Below are positions 24,851 through 39,889 of a DNA stretch of 64,000 nucleotides, piece by piece. This stretch comes from Anseranas semipalmata (lineage: Eukaryota; Chordata; Aves; Anseriformes; Anseranatidae): assembly GCA_013399115.1 (NCBI GenBank), contig VXAA01001437.1:19304-83303 (forward strand). Direction: 5' to 3'. A model generated the notes under the pieces. That model had not been told where the DNA came from, did no database searches, and saw only the letters and a program-made list of their open reading frames with translations. Each line of letters begins with the position of its first letter. Position 1 is the first letter of the stretch. Made by a program: the position numbers and the translations under genes.

Positions 24851-27800
24851 GTATTGTGATGGAAAACTTCTTGTTGATAACATGTTGTGTAAGTCTAGAA
24901 ACCTCTTTACCAGTCAAAGCCTTGCCAAAAACCATCATTTTTTCCTCTTGAAAGGTTTAGAAACCTTTGATACCATTTGGCCAATTCGATCACTAATCAG
25001 ACCTAATGTTGTTGAATAGTTGTATTTTAGCATAGACAAAACAGCTCTCTTCCAAGAAAGGAAGTCAGAGGCGCTCCAGAACTTGTAAACTTTTACAAGG
25101 CGTGATAAAACATATTTCTAAATTTACAAGACATAGCACAAACTGGTTTTACGCATGTGATAAATTAAGTTACCCTGATCTTAATCATTATCCCCCCAAA
25201 TCAGAACTGTATATATCACATAAAACACAGAAAAATAAGTTTCCAACACAGCTTGATTGGTAAAGTCTGTATTTTGAGATATTGTGTGTTTCTGGCTGAA
25301 ATAAAATCTCGTGACTATTTGCATCTAAGTTGGTGTTCCAGTACTGACTAAGAGCGGCAGTTGCGGGCCAGCACCCTGTTGTATGTGACATTGCACAAAG
25401 GGAGCAAACATTTGCCCTGTAGAGCTTAAACTCCTGATTTCGTATTGTTCCAGAGCTCTTCAGAGTGAATGCTGCATTACGCTACCTGAAGGAAGCATTT
25501 CTTGGTAGTTCAACTACACCAAAATATTCTGTGGATAGCTAAGAGGACGCTTGTTTGAAATGTCTAAATAAAATGCATCAACCATCTCAATATGAATATT
25601 TTGGAATATTTCTGTAATAGAAACCTCCAAGATTGGTGGTTTTTTCCTGGTGCTAGAGTGAAGTTTAATTTTGAAGTTTGAGTTTTCTTGCAGGATAGGA
25701 CTCCATAATGATGATTGTTTTCTAAGGGACCACTTTATTGCTACAGTATATGTAATTATGAAAAACAATTTTTATGAAATATTAGCCACTTGAAGAATTA
25801 TTTTTACAGGTTTAATGCATTTTTCAGGTATGTTTCTTTTCCATAGGTGATTGAATTGCCTGTAATTATGTATCAGTGGATTATTCCAGCTGCTTTCTAA
25901 CATTATTCAACAAAACTGATGCATTTTAACAGTCATTTTTGTTACAAGTGTAACCTAAAAACATTTTCTTCATTGAATACATGATTATAAGGAGTCCCAT
26001 TTTGCATCTTTGTCGTGGTATTGTACTGCACCAAATTTTAGATTATTCTCCCTATTTTTATATATCTTTGTTACCACACTGCTAGATGGCAAAAATGTTA
26101 GAACACCTGGAATAGATGATGCACGGACTCTGAAATCAACTTCGTACTAAATTTTCCATTTCCATAATTCTGTTTAAGTGTGTATGTATGTGTATTTGAA
26201 TATAAAATGTTACACAATAAATGAATGCCATGTCTCACAGATGTATGAAATAAAGAAAAGCTAGTGTGTATGTGAAGCACCGTGCATGTCAGTGGGATGC
26301 TGGGGCCATGGAAGGCTCCCCTTAAACTAGAGCTACAAGCCTCGACTTCCCAAAGAAGAAAGAGTGATGAAAGAAGAGGGCTTGAAAAGAACAAATCCTA
26401 TACAACAGCTGAAATAGATGCCTTAATAAAAGCTGCAAGACGTGAATAACGCTGTTAATGTTAACTCTCATTTACAACAAAATAGTCTCTCACTTGTCCA
26501 TTGCAAAGATCTGAGGAGAACATCTACCTTTCTTAATGCTCTTATTCCATACCATTTGGTTTCCTCAAAAGCTATAAACTGTTACAAAGAACGGTCCTTG
26601 GGATTCTTTACCTATTATTTCTTGCTTTAAGTCTCAATTTTGGTGTTGCAAGTGTGAGTATATTTACAGTTATTCATTCAGATGCTTCATAGCTCTGTGA
26701 TTTTGTGATAATAGTTTTCCATTTGGAATGTAATCTGCAGCGTATAGACAGTTTTCATTAATATGATTTTAATCCTTGTTTAATCCTGAAGAACAGGGGC
26801 AGTAATCTGTGATTTTTGCAGAGATGAGCAGAGCTGTTGACCTGTTGCACTGGGCCGCAGAGCCTTACGGTGCCTTGTTCTATGATAGCGCTCACCTTTT
26901 TGGAATATCTGCTAGTGAGGCCTTTTAGATTTCAGAGGGAGACTGAAAGCAATTGGGATATGTTTTTCTCTCTTGGAACAACGGTTAATCAGCTCGCCAT
27001 TCAGTGGGTCATTCTCCCTTTATCACCTTTTCAGGTACTATTGATCTTCTTGCTCCGTTTAACCATCAGTGCAAGAAACATACTCTGGATAAGTATAGCT
27101 CTGTGGATGTGGTCCAAATAGTTGAGGTCAGATCAGTTTCTGGCAGATATTCAGTCTAACTTTAGGAACACCTTTTTGCAGTTTAAAACAAGTCTTTTGT
27201 TTCTGCTTCCTCTTTTGGAAAGGAGAAACCTTTTATTTTCTGTAAAAAAAATAATCACTAGCTGCATTTCCTCTTACTTTTGGAATGACAACAGGCATCA
27301 CATCTTTTAAGAAGAAACTTTGCATTGATAGCCACTGGTGCAATGACATATATTTTAATGTTTTTCATTGGAAATTTATTTGAGTGGAGGTAAAATCTTG
27401 ACTATGCCCATTGCCTGGTACCACAGGACCCTGAGGCTGTTTGGTCATCTTGGATGTTACCGATAATTATTTTTGCCTTTTGTCCCAGTTATAACACTGC
27501 TTCAATCAGAGCCTTTACCTTTACCTCCCCGTCCATAATTCCACACCACACTTCACCTTTTGAAAAAACAACAACCTCCAAATACTTGTATAAATTTGTG
27601 CTCGAGCCTGCAGTCTTAGCTTAAGTGGGAGTTGCTAGGTAGTCTAGTGTTTTGGGTTGTATTCATGGTTTTGGGAAGTATGCAGATATAACCAGAGCTA
27701 TCCGTGTGCAGCTCTTTGCCTTAAGTCTGTTCTTGCTTTACTCCTCTCTAGATTGACTATCCAGTAAAATACTGCGGAGTTTCTCTCAGCTTTTCCTTCT

Positions 27801-30800
27801 AGCTATACTGCTCTTCTCTTCTAGGGTCCTTTCCTATTAATTCTGTTTTCTTACTGCCTTTTTAGTACCTCTAGTAAATATGCTGGAATACATGGGGCTG
27901 AAGTGAGCTTTGAGACCGGCAGAAACTCCTATATTGAGCAGGCGTGCGAGTATTTCAGCCTGGGAGAGCAAAGGCCAGGAGACCGCTGCACCCCTTAGAC
28001 CTGAGCCTTCCTCATCTCTGATCTACGTGTGCTGAGGAGGGTGGAGGTGTGAACCTGTAACCATTTGTTTGTGTGTTTCTTTAGCCATTATGGCCACGAG
28101 CGCAAATGCATTGTAGGCTGGAGGTATTTGCACTGCTAACCATGAAAACCAAATCCAAATGCTCTCTGTGCTCTCTGGTTTATGGATGCAGACCAGGAAC
28201 CTTTCTGGAAATTGTGTATTAGTCATTCCCATGCTCCTGGGCTCAGGGCAGAGGTGTTTCGTTCGAAGCGGTGTGGTCTGTGCTATATAGTTGGTCAGAT
28301 TATATTATCTAATACTCCCCTTTGGCTTGAAATATATTCTATAAAGTCACAGAATTGCTGAATCATTGCATCGTGTGTACCTTTGATCCTGTCACTGTTT
28401 CAATTGCTGAGGGTTTTTGAAGTATAGTAAATTGTTTCCCCCTCTTTGATGTCTTTTGTAAACTAAATTGGCTGAGAGTCTTCCAAACCCAGACAATTAT
28501 ACAACAGTGCAGTGCGATTTTATTTAGTCTAACCCCATTACTGAGCTCTCTGCTTCAGAGCTGGTTTCTTTTCTGCTTCAGCCACTCACATTTGTGAAGT
28601 TTTTACCAATATGTTATATGTTATTATATATGCTTGACTAATGCACATGAAAAAACAAACAAAAACTTTAAAACCTTATAACTTCTTACTACTCTGAAAT
28701 GAATTTCAAGATGGGAGTAAAGGTGATTGCTTTGAAATTGCTCGTGGCTTGACTCTGCACCAGAGCTGCATGCAGGCCAAGGGCTGTGCAGGAGCGAGGG
28801 GTTTGCATTAGTGATGTGCATCTCTCCCTCTCTCCCGTGGCAGGTGAGTGTGCAGAAATAGCAGCATCTGCCTCACCGCATCAGCAGCTTGTGTCTATTT
28901 TGAACCAGTTCTGCTCACACATGTGAAAACTATTCTTAATGTGGCAGAACAAAAATCGAGGTATAGTAGAAGACACTTTTTTTTTTTCTTCGTGCATCTT
29001 TATCAGATTTGTTAATTCAGTGGACAGTTAAGAGCCTAATTCCTGTTAAGCTTGACTGTGTAGTGAAAATCAGAGAAAGATGTCCAGTGGGTCTCTTGAC
29101 AATTTTCCTTGTGCCTTCTTAAACATCCCTGCTACATTTCGATTACAGAATCAATCTTGTGTATATTTGCTACATCACGTCTGTGGAGAGAGACTAACCA
29201 ACGCTTTGCAGCCCTGCGGAAGTCTGCGAGCCTGGTGGGTAGAAGCGCTGGATGGGTCACATTTCCCTCTCCCTGAAAACAGTCTGTACGAAGGAAAACA
29301 ACAAGGAGAATTTGGATGCATGCCTGAGACTGCCTGTTTGGCTTTTTGAGAGGAAAAGCTACAGACGTGAACTGAGTGAATCTTTTTCAGAATAGATGTA
29401 AGAAGTGTGGAGACTCATACTAACAGCTTTAGACAATCTTTATGCAGATGACAACAGGTTTTTAGAGAAATAGGTTGAAGCAAGCAACTTACAGTTTGCA
29501 GATTCACCCCAAAACATGTTAGCTGGACATCTGTAAGGAAAATGTCCAGGTTCATATCAGATGTCATTAGACTTCTTTAACTTCGTACAAGTAGGGGAAA
29601 AAGGAGAAAAAGACGAAGTAGGTTCTCCCGTAAACCACTGCTGACACTGATCCCGTGAGACTGAACTCGAGACTGTGCTTTGACTGAAGGATTACATACT
29701 GGGGGGGATGGTGAATTGTCAAAACACCTGAAGGTATTTCCAACATAGATTCCAAAATGAATATTTTTCAACATTCCTTCAAAATAGAATTGTTTTTATC
29801 TATTGCCTTTTCTCACACAGAATTGTAGTGCTTTTTCTTGTCTCTGTTGAAATGCCATTAACTGATATTTCAGATCTGATAGACTAGAATTTTGAGGCAG
29901 CCCATAATCTGATCTTCACAGTAAGGGCCCCTGGAGTAGCTTCTTCGGGAGAGATGGCAACGTGGATATGTTCTGCAATTTGATACTGAGTACCAGAGTT
30001 GCTGTAGTTCTTCTGAAGACAAATATTAAGACCTTTTTCCCCAAAACACACGTATACTGGGAAAAATGTGTAATGGGTTCTACACAGCAGATATAAAGAA
30101 TGTGGATGTGTTTATTATATAAATAAATGCTCCTAATCAGCATTGTCAGGCTTGAAGACTGCAGTCCGGAGGACAATATTCAAGTCAAGGAAAAGGGATA
30201 GGATGACAGGGAAAACACATGCCACTTACTGGGAAAAGCACATGGTTTTCAGTGATTTTTTTTTCTCTTTCCAGTGTTTTTTTCTTTTTTTTTTCTTTTT
30301 TATCTTTTGTAATGAATCAGATCAGTAACAAAGCAAATTTTTGGGTTAGTAATTAACAGTGATGGGATGGAATTAGACCTAGCTGGGCAATTTTGAATGA
30401 CCAGTTTCCTCTTGTTGGTTAAGTAGTCGTGGATGCCGGTTAGGAAGCTTGGAAATGAACTGCTCTTTATGGCTTTTAAGGAGAATACTTATAACGAATA
30501 AAGCTAACATTTGTTGAACTACTTTGTCAATCTCTGTCCATGAAAGTTGTGCTGTTATGTTAGTTGTGTAGGGACAGTAATTTTAAAACTGGGTTGTATT
30601 TGTCTCTATACAGTTATGTTTGAAGTGATTAAAGTATTTATGCCCTATTTGTCAGTACACCTAAGTGAATTGTGACAGAGGAGCCATGAGCTATCGCCAT
30701 ATTGCCAGTACACCTTGCTGTGTGCTGTTGCTTTGTAAAACACAGCTCAATGTCTTTTAGGTCATAATAAGATTTTTTCTTAGCTATTTGAAGAATAGAA

Positions 30801-33542
30801 CTTGAAGATTACAGCACTATTCAATTGATTTAAAAAAAATGCGTTCAGGCATGAGAAGTAATGAAGAAAAGAGATCAGCAGGACTCAGCTTAAAAAAAAA
30901 TAAGTGTAATGAAAGATAAATAACAGGAGCTTATTACTTAAGGATATAATTATTTGAGAGAACATGGTGAGGATATTGACTAAAATCAGATGATGTAAAA
31001 AAGACATTTTATTAAATATGAAATAAACACTGAGAAAAATAGAGGCCTATTAATTTAATTGATTTTATTCAGGGTAGGTGAACCATTTTTATTCAGTGGA
31101 GTGCTATGTAAGAAGCGGTTGTAACATAAGTTAGAACAAACTTATATTTTAGACTCTAAATTTAGACTGCTCTTGTATATAAATTTCTAGCAGGCAGTTC
31201 TTTCTATAGAAAAAATCCCTGGTTTTAACATTAGTTTTAGATTATTCAGAAAGAAAATAATGCCAAATCTGTTCTGAGACATGACAGTATAGTTCTGATG
31301 TTAAAGAAGACAAGGATTTCTAAAAAATCTTGAGAAAATGCAGAGCAAGAAGCTGTTCCCGTAAAGATGATAATGAGCACCTAATGGGTGCAATTACAAA
31401 GTTGGTTTGTCCACAGCTGATCTAAGGGGGTTTGAGTACCCCATGGCTGCCTGCACCTTAAATTCCTATGGGACCCATGGTAACAGTTTTGGCAGGCCAG
31501 GCTCTTCAGCTGCAGGAGCAAACCTCCTGAGGGGTCTGGTACTGACTTTAGGCATGATTTGAAGGACTGCAGAAATTTGGCAGCAGTTAACGTTGATACA
31601 TTTTGGGACGAAATGAGGACAAAAAAACTGCCATGGTTGAAGAGTTGTCCTGTTTTACTACCTTCTCATTGACTCTTTGCTATAAAATTCATACTACTGT
31701 CATTTATGACTCTCAGGAGTTGTGGCTGAAGATGTTAGGAGCAAGGAATTAACTATGTAATTTTAAAAAGAATGCAAAGAACTGTTCATAGTGCAGAAAC
31801 TTTTTGCATTACTGCTCAAAGTATGAGCTATTTTGTCATAGGCACCTTGAATTTGAAAACATGCAAAATTTTTTATTTCTGTGCATGGATTTTTGACAGT
31901 AATCTTAAAACAGAAGAAAAAGAAAAAGGGAAAAGGAAAAGAGTTTCCACAACAAGTAACATGCAGGGAGTTCCAGCAAGAAAGCAGTATTGAACTAAGC
32001 GAGTGTGAGTACAAAAACTGGTTGCAATTTCAGAGGAAATTCCTCTTACCAAAAAAAGGTCTTTCTGTAGTAGAAATGCCGGAGTATTCCTGACAGATTT
32101 CTGCATAAATACTATGTTGCTTTATGTGAAAGTGGAGTAACTTTAGTGGAGAAGCTAATCCCTTCTGCACTGTAGGAACGTCCTAGGAGAATATTCCTAC
32201 AGAATAGCCACAGGGGAAATGTGTCTTTTGGTTTTGAGGTCAACCTCTCAAGAGTAGTTTAAAAGATTGAAGAAAAAATTGTAATAATCTCTTCCTCATC
32301 GTTTTTGTGGTGTTTGCTTTCATTTTTGGTGTTTTCAACAAAACTAACACGTTTTATTTATCTTGGGATGGTGGTGGAAAGTTGGAATGCTTTGTTTCAG
32401 CAAGAAAATCATTGTCCCCCATCCTCCTTAAGCCCTTCACAGCCCAAATAAGATTTCAAGTCAATCGAAACAAAATACTTCTGGTGCAGCCACTGAAGTG
32501 AAAAAGGATTTGCAGAGATCTAATTGCAGGAGCTCCAGACCTGTAGCTTTGAAACCGTTGCAGTGGTGTGACGTTGCACCAAAACCACACGAGTCAGCAG
32601 TGCTATGGGTACGTGCACAGGTATGGCTACCACATATAAAGTGCTGTAGGCCTTCAGGGATGTGCAGCTTTGCTCCTCGTTGGACAGTGCTGCTGTTGAC
32701 TTCTGTTTAGGACTGAAGGCCTCACGGCACAACTCTGCCCTACAAGTGTTGAAAAGGTGTCAGACTCAGAGGGGGAAGGAAGTTTAAGTACTGTACAAGT
32801 TACTATCATGTCTGTACAAAGGTTGCTAAAGAATTTTGTTGTGATTATTGCTTCTCTGTTTTTTCCTGGAAGAGAAAACTCTGGTATTTTCTAGTTCTGA
32901 AATGCTCCAGCTGAGGCACAACTCAGACTTTGAATTCCGGCAGTAATGATTAAGGCTTTGAAAGAGTTTAGAAGCTTCCAGAGCTTTCTAAAATGCTTAT
33001 TTGGGGAGAAATTACCATATTAAAAGTTGTCAAGAATAAGGGTTATTTATGGCTAAAAGGACCCTAAATCCATTAAAATAACCTGTCTGAAGTACCTTTG
33101 TTCTTCACTCCCCTATGCAACTTATCTCTTCTTGCCATCAGAGCAGAAATAGATATTTGCCTGCCACCTTCTCTATGAATCCTTGAGCTTCTCTGGTAAT
33201 ATCCCAATGCAACTGGCAAAATCTGCAATGCTCTCCTACAGCTGTCCCCACATTAGCTGGAAGTTTATTAATATTCTGTAGAATACTCTGGCCTTCAGTA
33301 GGACATGAGTTGCTGGGGACTTTCTGGAAGAAGGTGGGAAAACCATTACTTTTTACTTTTGCTCTGCCTGAGAAGTCAAAATAGATCAAATAACTCCATT
33401 ATGCAGACAAGTGAGGGATACATTATTCATCTATGTCGCTCCCAGCTCATGCATTTTGTATGTGGTCTACTTCCTTCCATTTAATGAAGAAGGAAAAAAA
33501 AAACAACCAAACCAAGACTTAATCTTGCACTCAGATAGTAGC

Positions 33543-33562
33543 TTTTTTTTTTTTTTTTTTTA
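33543..33562. repeat. T20 homopolymer
   Basis: Twenty consecutive T precede a short TAATAATAA run. No flanking retroelement was recognised. Confidence 0.9.
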
Positions 33563-36500
33563 ATAATAACAATGTTCTTGCCATTGCTGGTTTGTAAGAA
33601 GCCAGGTCAGGGTGTCAAGTTTACTCAAAGTAAAAAGGCTGGATCTAGTTTTAAAATCGGAAACTCCAGAACTGTACATCATTTCTGATAATTAATTTTC
33701 TGTTATAGTTGGTGAGTTTTTATATAGTTGTGTGCCTGGATGGGAAGACAAACATTCTTATTTGAGAACTAGGTATTTTAAGAAAGAGTCCAACTGAAAT
33801 ATTGTGCAGTAGGGAGCGTATCTTGCTGCTTGTTTCATGTCTTAAACTCATCCTGGTAGGAGGAAATATAATGCTTAAAGATTATTAAATGTTAATACTG
33901 GGAGGTTAATAAAGGGTTACTTTTTCTTCTTGCTTGCGCAGTTTTTTACCTGTATTTCACAGAGTCCAAGGAACTGTTTCTGACTGTCAGATCATCACTG
34001 AGCCTTGTATTTCTGAGCAATTTTGACCTGAGGCATTGCTCTAGTAACTGTCACATGTAAGGTGCTTAGTTCCCCCCAGTCTCAAAACATTACTCAGGGT
34101 TTTGTTTTATTTTCATTATCCCTTCCCTTTGCTGTTTCATATTTGCAGCTACTACCTAATTTCTGTATTCATGATTTTTAAGAGATGTTTTCACTTTAAC
34201 TTCCACCCATACAAACTCAACTTGTGATCTCAAAATTAACGTGGGCTCTGGCTTCTTTTTACGAGACAAAATCAGGTTCATGTTCCCGTTGGTTAAACCT
34301 GACCATATTTGTGCATCATATAGATACAAATGACTGAATTTAGAAATAAGAATGTAATTCATTTATCCAGTTGAAACTCAGTTACTTGGTCTTTAAGGTG
34401 TTGGACAGGCACCTTTCTCCAAAGCTGTGGGTGTGTGTGGCTGCTACAATTAGGGGAAAACAATTCATGGGTAAGAAAGTGCCATCTTTCTTCCCATCCA
34501 GGATTGTAGCAGGACCAAACTTATGAAGACCTTGTACAATTCTGTATCGTCTCACATTGAGTGTTAAATGCAAATAAGCTAACAATTTCTATTTCAGCGT
34601 TTTAACATTTCAGATTTAAATGCTATTTTTACTTTCCTTTTCCCAAGTATTTGAATGCACTAAGTCTGCAGTATTTGTCAATTAATCAGTAGGTAACAAT
34701 GCCAATAATGAAAGGTAAGCAAACTAGTATGCACATGTAGAGTCTGTGAAAAGACTTCCAAGTCTTACCCTGCATGGTTGACTGTACAAAAATGGCATTT
34801 TTATTTATGAAACATTACTATAATTAAATTCTGATTTTTTTTAGGTTGTGTATTCCTACTGGAAAACAAGAAAATAGGTCAAAAAACATGAATGTTAACA
34901 CACAAGTGGTTTTTGGAAGTAGGGCTCAGCTCTCAGAGACTGAAAGTTCAATTCTCTTGTGACTGATAGGTGCTGAGGATGCCGAAGGCTTTTCCCTAAG
35001 AATATAGTGAAGAAAACTTTGATAATCTGGTTGAATTAGTCAAATACTGAAACAGATTTCTAACTGCAATTCTGAGGTCAAATTGAGAAATTACACATTC
35101 TCAGGAAACTTAATGACAATACCTTTGTTGTCTTTAGTGGCTATAGGGTAACTAGACCTTAATGACCTTACATTAAAAAGAAAAAAAAAACTGTTAAGAA
35201 GAAAGGCTTGAGAGCCTTGTTTCTGTATAACACTGCAAACAACAATAAGAGAAATAAGTGTCTAAAGTCAAAATATCTTTTACCCTCAAATGACGACTGT
35301 TTTACGTCAGTTCTAGGACCTTGAAGCAATATGAGAACAGGAAAGCAGCAGGAACGGACAGAAGGACTTATTTAAACCTCAATGGTACTGAAGTGCTGCT
35401 TAATTTGCAGCACAGGCTTAAGTCCATTCCTGATTTGAAGGCTGGCTTGGAAGTGACTGATGAAATGAGGTCAGTACCTTGTTAAAGTGGTCTTCAATCA
35501 GAGTAGGGTATAGGACTATTCTCTTTCCATGTTTGGGCTACCCATCTTCGTAGTGAATTTTTTTGCACACCTGTGGGAGGAGACTTGTAATACCAAAAAG
35601 TATTGTTTCATAGGGCCATCGTGTGTCACTCTTTTCTGTACAAGGTATTTCCACACTTAAATAAGGATAAAAGTGACAGAAGTTGATCCACAAGACAACT
35701 TTCAACTTCCTAGCCCATATAGCAGCAGTAGCGAAGATAGGTAATGCAGAGTTCGGGATGGATTGCACCAACCTGCACTTGTCTTTAAGTTAGCTGACTA
35801 AGTACAGGTAACACCGTCGTTTCCATTTCACGATGAAGACTTTATTTTCTGAGTGTGGTATAAATATTTACAGGACACTGTAACCCATAGGTAATGTCAA
35901 GAAAGTATGGACTGCTTTCATACTCGAAGTATGAGGACAAAAAAGCTGAGGAAAATACCACAGAGGGTGTTGCTGGTGGGAATCAAAATGATGTGTTGGC
36001 ATTTGTCTAGGTAATTGAACACTAGAAAACTCTCTGGTCTGACAAACAGAAAGCAAGCCGTTTTTATCTGAAAACTGATAAAGGCATACAAAAAATGCTA
36101 AGAGTGCTTATATTATCTAGTCAGATTGGTAAGAGTCCCTAGGCAAAGAAAACAGTATGTGTATGGGGTTCGTTTCATGGTGGGGAGGGATAGCAACCAA
36201 GGTTTGGGGAAATAAAACAGATGGGTTGAGCCCTGTGGATCTCATTTGTTATCTACTGAGAATCTGTTCATTCTCTGTTCTGTTGCAAAAATGATAATTT
36301 CCCTACTGAGTAAAATTCACATTTTTTGACTTGTCAGCATTGCCACAGCAGTAGAACTGATTATTAGTTTTAATAGACCAGACAGAAATACTGGAATTTT
36401 CTTGTTGATGTGGATCATTGTACAGGTCCCTACGACTGCTAAGGAGAAATAGGGAAATCTTTTTTTCTGCATGTCTTATGTCAGTAGAAGGAGGATATGA

Positions 36501-39500
36501 TGTGCAAATTTTATCACAACTCCATTGTTAGAAGCATGATGAATGTAAGTTTAATGAAATACAGGACCATTCCTATTCATTCTCTGAGAAAGATGCTTAT
36601 TACCCTACTCTCGTTACAGCTCAATTCACAAGGTATAATGAGGTGATGTTAGGGAAAAAAATGCTGTTTAATGCAAGAGCCATAGAACCTAGGAATCATT
36701 TCTTTGTCACCTACTCTAAGTATATTTTAAAACATCCATTTTTATTCAATGAAAAATTATTAAAAGCTATTTTCAAGCATTTTTTTCTTTTGTCCTTCCA
36801 CCTTTAATCTCCATCTCAGCAGTCTGCCAAGATTGTAAGTATTTCAAGGTGAAGCAAACAAAAATTAAAGGCACTAGCTGCATTACTAACTGATAGAATT
36901 AAAAATCATGCAGTGGTAACATGCGTATGGACGGAACAAGAGTCCTTCCAGTTTTACATTATTAATCAAAGAGATTACCCCAGAAATTGTTTGTTGCATC
37001 TGTTTGGAAGCAATTCTGTGCAGTAATGTCCTAAGCAAAGAAATGAAAAGACCAAGATCTTGTGCAGCACAGGTTATAGAGTTACTTATGAATTCCTGCA
37101 CTGAAATTGGTAGACCACAAGACCATGACTTGGAGAGGGAGATCCCTTCTTGTTTTTACATTTCAAATAGTAAATAATCTGTTTGGCCCCATGATAGTTT
37201 TTCTGGTGAAATTCAGTCTCTTATTCCATATTTGCATTTTTCTAGCTTCAGTTCATTTTTTCATTATAAATATTATACACCAGATATCAGATATCATGTA
37301 AGCATCATTCTCGTCATGCCATGTATCTAATGATCTGATTTACCATTGATTAACTTCTTCCACTGTAGGTATTTGGATGGTAATCAAATCAAATTTGCCT
37401 TCTTTGTGAAAATGTGTTTCAATCTGAACAACTCAATCCTCTTATTTATCATGAAGAAGTCTTCCTGTAAAGCACATTTTCTGGAATTCAGCTCGTTTTT
37501 ATGGATTTTTTCCTGAATTTACTCCAGGGTACCAATGTTCCTTCACAAACTGTATCCACCAGGCATTGGCACACATCCCAGAATGTGTTTCACCATTGCT
37601 GAATTCAAAGGTGGTATAATCTCCATACCTCGTTATTTGATATTTTGCCTGGTCTTGTATTCAAAGATTATCATTTCATTAGACTTTCAGGTGACCAGAA
37701 TGTTTACCTTTGTTCTTTCTGCATGTTTATACTTCTGAGTGGATCAAAGCTTTTGAAAAAATTAAAAGATGGTTGGTATCTGTACCCCAACTGTAAATTG
37801 AATGTAGCCTATAGCGAAATAGGAAGTGATTTTAGTAAATTTTGCATGTGTCGATATCTTAACTTAGCATTTTTGTTGCCATTGAGAATTTGAAACGTGA
37901 AATGCATGCAACTACTGTACTTCTATATCTGTAACTGATATGAAAAGATGAATTGGAATTTTGAAGTGAACTATGCTTGCAGATCTGTGATACTTCCGTA
38001 TTTACATAGGATGCTTCCCTAAGCAGGTTATTTATTTGAACCAACCATGATCTTTTAGGTTGGCCTATCACTGGTAGGTTTATTACATCAGAAATATCTG
38101 CATATTCCTGCAAATTCCTAAGGTTATTCATTGAAGGCTTGAATTGCCTCTAAAGATTAGCTATTACTATTCATTATAATTCTTTCTTGATAAAACTGGT
38201 TGTCACATGTTCCATGTCCTTTTTTAAGTGACAGAACTTGATTTTTGATTACCTACATATTAGTAAGGTCCGGCCAAATGAATGGATAATTAAAGAGATG
38301 CAGTATCACAGCAAGGCTGAGCTGTGTTTCTCCTGTCTGCATTGTAGCCTGTCTTACAACCCTTTGCTTCTGCATTTAGATACACCCACCAGGCACTGCT
38401 GTGCAGCAGGTGTGTTTTTCTGCAGCCTGCGCATTGGAATTTGGAGAGTAACTGGTTAAAACTCCCATCAGCCTGAACCATTCATAGTCATCAGTGGGAA
38501 CAATTCACAAGGGTAGGAATACATCTTTTCCAGTGAATCTTTCAGGTGTCTTAACCCAGTACACACCAAAATAGAGTACTTGGATCTCTGTTATGCTGAA
38601 GACGCTGACCTGTTTCTGCTGACCTTCTTCTGCCCTGAGAACTTAACTATAAAGTAAAATGCTTCCCTCTCTCCTCTGTGATTATAATTATATATTATCA
38701 AAGGGCTATCTTGGTGGGTCAAAATAAGTCCTGTAATAAACTGTAATAAAGCAAAGACTATACTGTTAGGACGCTTCTTTGTGCTGGTGTGGCTATTGGC
38801 CTGAGAGAAGTGTATCTTTCTCTATTAACAAAAAAAAGTAGTTTTGTGATGTTCAAAAGTATTCTCAGCTTTTTCAAACAAGTTCTGAGAGTTTACTCTG
38901 ATCATATGTAGTGTAATATTTTGCTTCAAGTTAGTGACCATTGCACGTGTAGAGCAAACATCAGCATTTGTTGGGAGTTGGATGTGTTTCCTATGAATGT
39001 GTTTCAGTTATATTTGGAAATTTACTCAGTGATATTTTTAGTTTGCTCTTGTGTTAGCACATTTCTAATTTTTGCTCTTTTTTCTTGCTTGTGTCTGAAC
39101 AGTTTTGTTATTCAGGGAAACAAAATATAAACTACTCAGGCTGTCACTAACACAACAGAAGACAGATAATTCTGTAGAACAAATGAAAGCCCTTTAGTCT
39201 TGTAAGGTTTTGTTTCTGGTCTTCTGGAGAAGTCTTCCTAGAATTGATCCACTATCTTGAAAACAACAAAAACACTAACTTACTATGGTTCAAAACTGTG
39301 ATTTCTCCATGAGAGTGTGCGCACACAAAATCCTAAGGGGCTGATCAGAATTAAATGCTAACTTGATGTGGGTAAATTGTTTCAGCTCCCTGCTACTGCT
39401 TAGTATATAGTATGGCTTTTGGTGCTATGTAATGAATAACTGAGTTGTCATATCGTATCATCTTTTTTTTGTAGGCATTTGTAGTAGACATGTTGCATCT

Positions 39501-39889
39501 TTTGCAAACCTTTTAAGAGTAATGTTGATTAAGTGAGGTGAACCTAGAGGCCATAAATATGGTAAAATTTATATTATTTATCTTATTTCTTTTCTCTGGA
39601 AGTGAGAACCAGGAGCTCCCTTGGGAAGAGAGAACAAACAGCAAGTTTCACTGTTTCTGATGATCCCTGTCTTCCTGAGTCAAAGTGGGGCTCTGGCCCT
39701 ATAGCTTTGTGTTAAATGGCCACGGGTAGGCCTGGACTCCAGTGAGATGTCTGCTTGCTTTCAAGTGCATTTAGACTTAGACATAACATGCAAAAGTTCC
39801 AGAAGTCAACTATGTTTGTGACAAAAAAGTAGTCTTTCTGCCTCCAGCTGTGTTATGAGCAATGGTGAATTGTTCCTCCCTGCTCAGTT

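Noticed and set aside
26837..27121. 94-codon hydrophobic frame that could pass for membrane segments
   Set aside because: The hydrophobicity follows from T-rich DNA. There is no match to the GPR158 transmembrane helices or any family, and no splice sites at the edges.
28344..28400. Possible CR1 3' end (AGTCACAGAATTGCTGAATC)
   Set aside because: Only about 20 bases resemble the CR1 terminus and the sequence after it does not follow the family.
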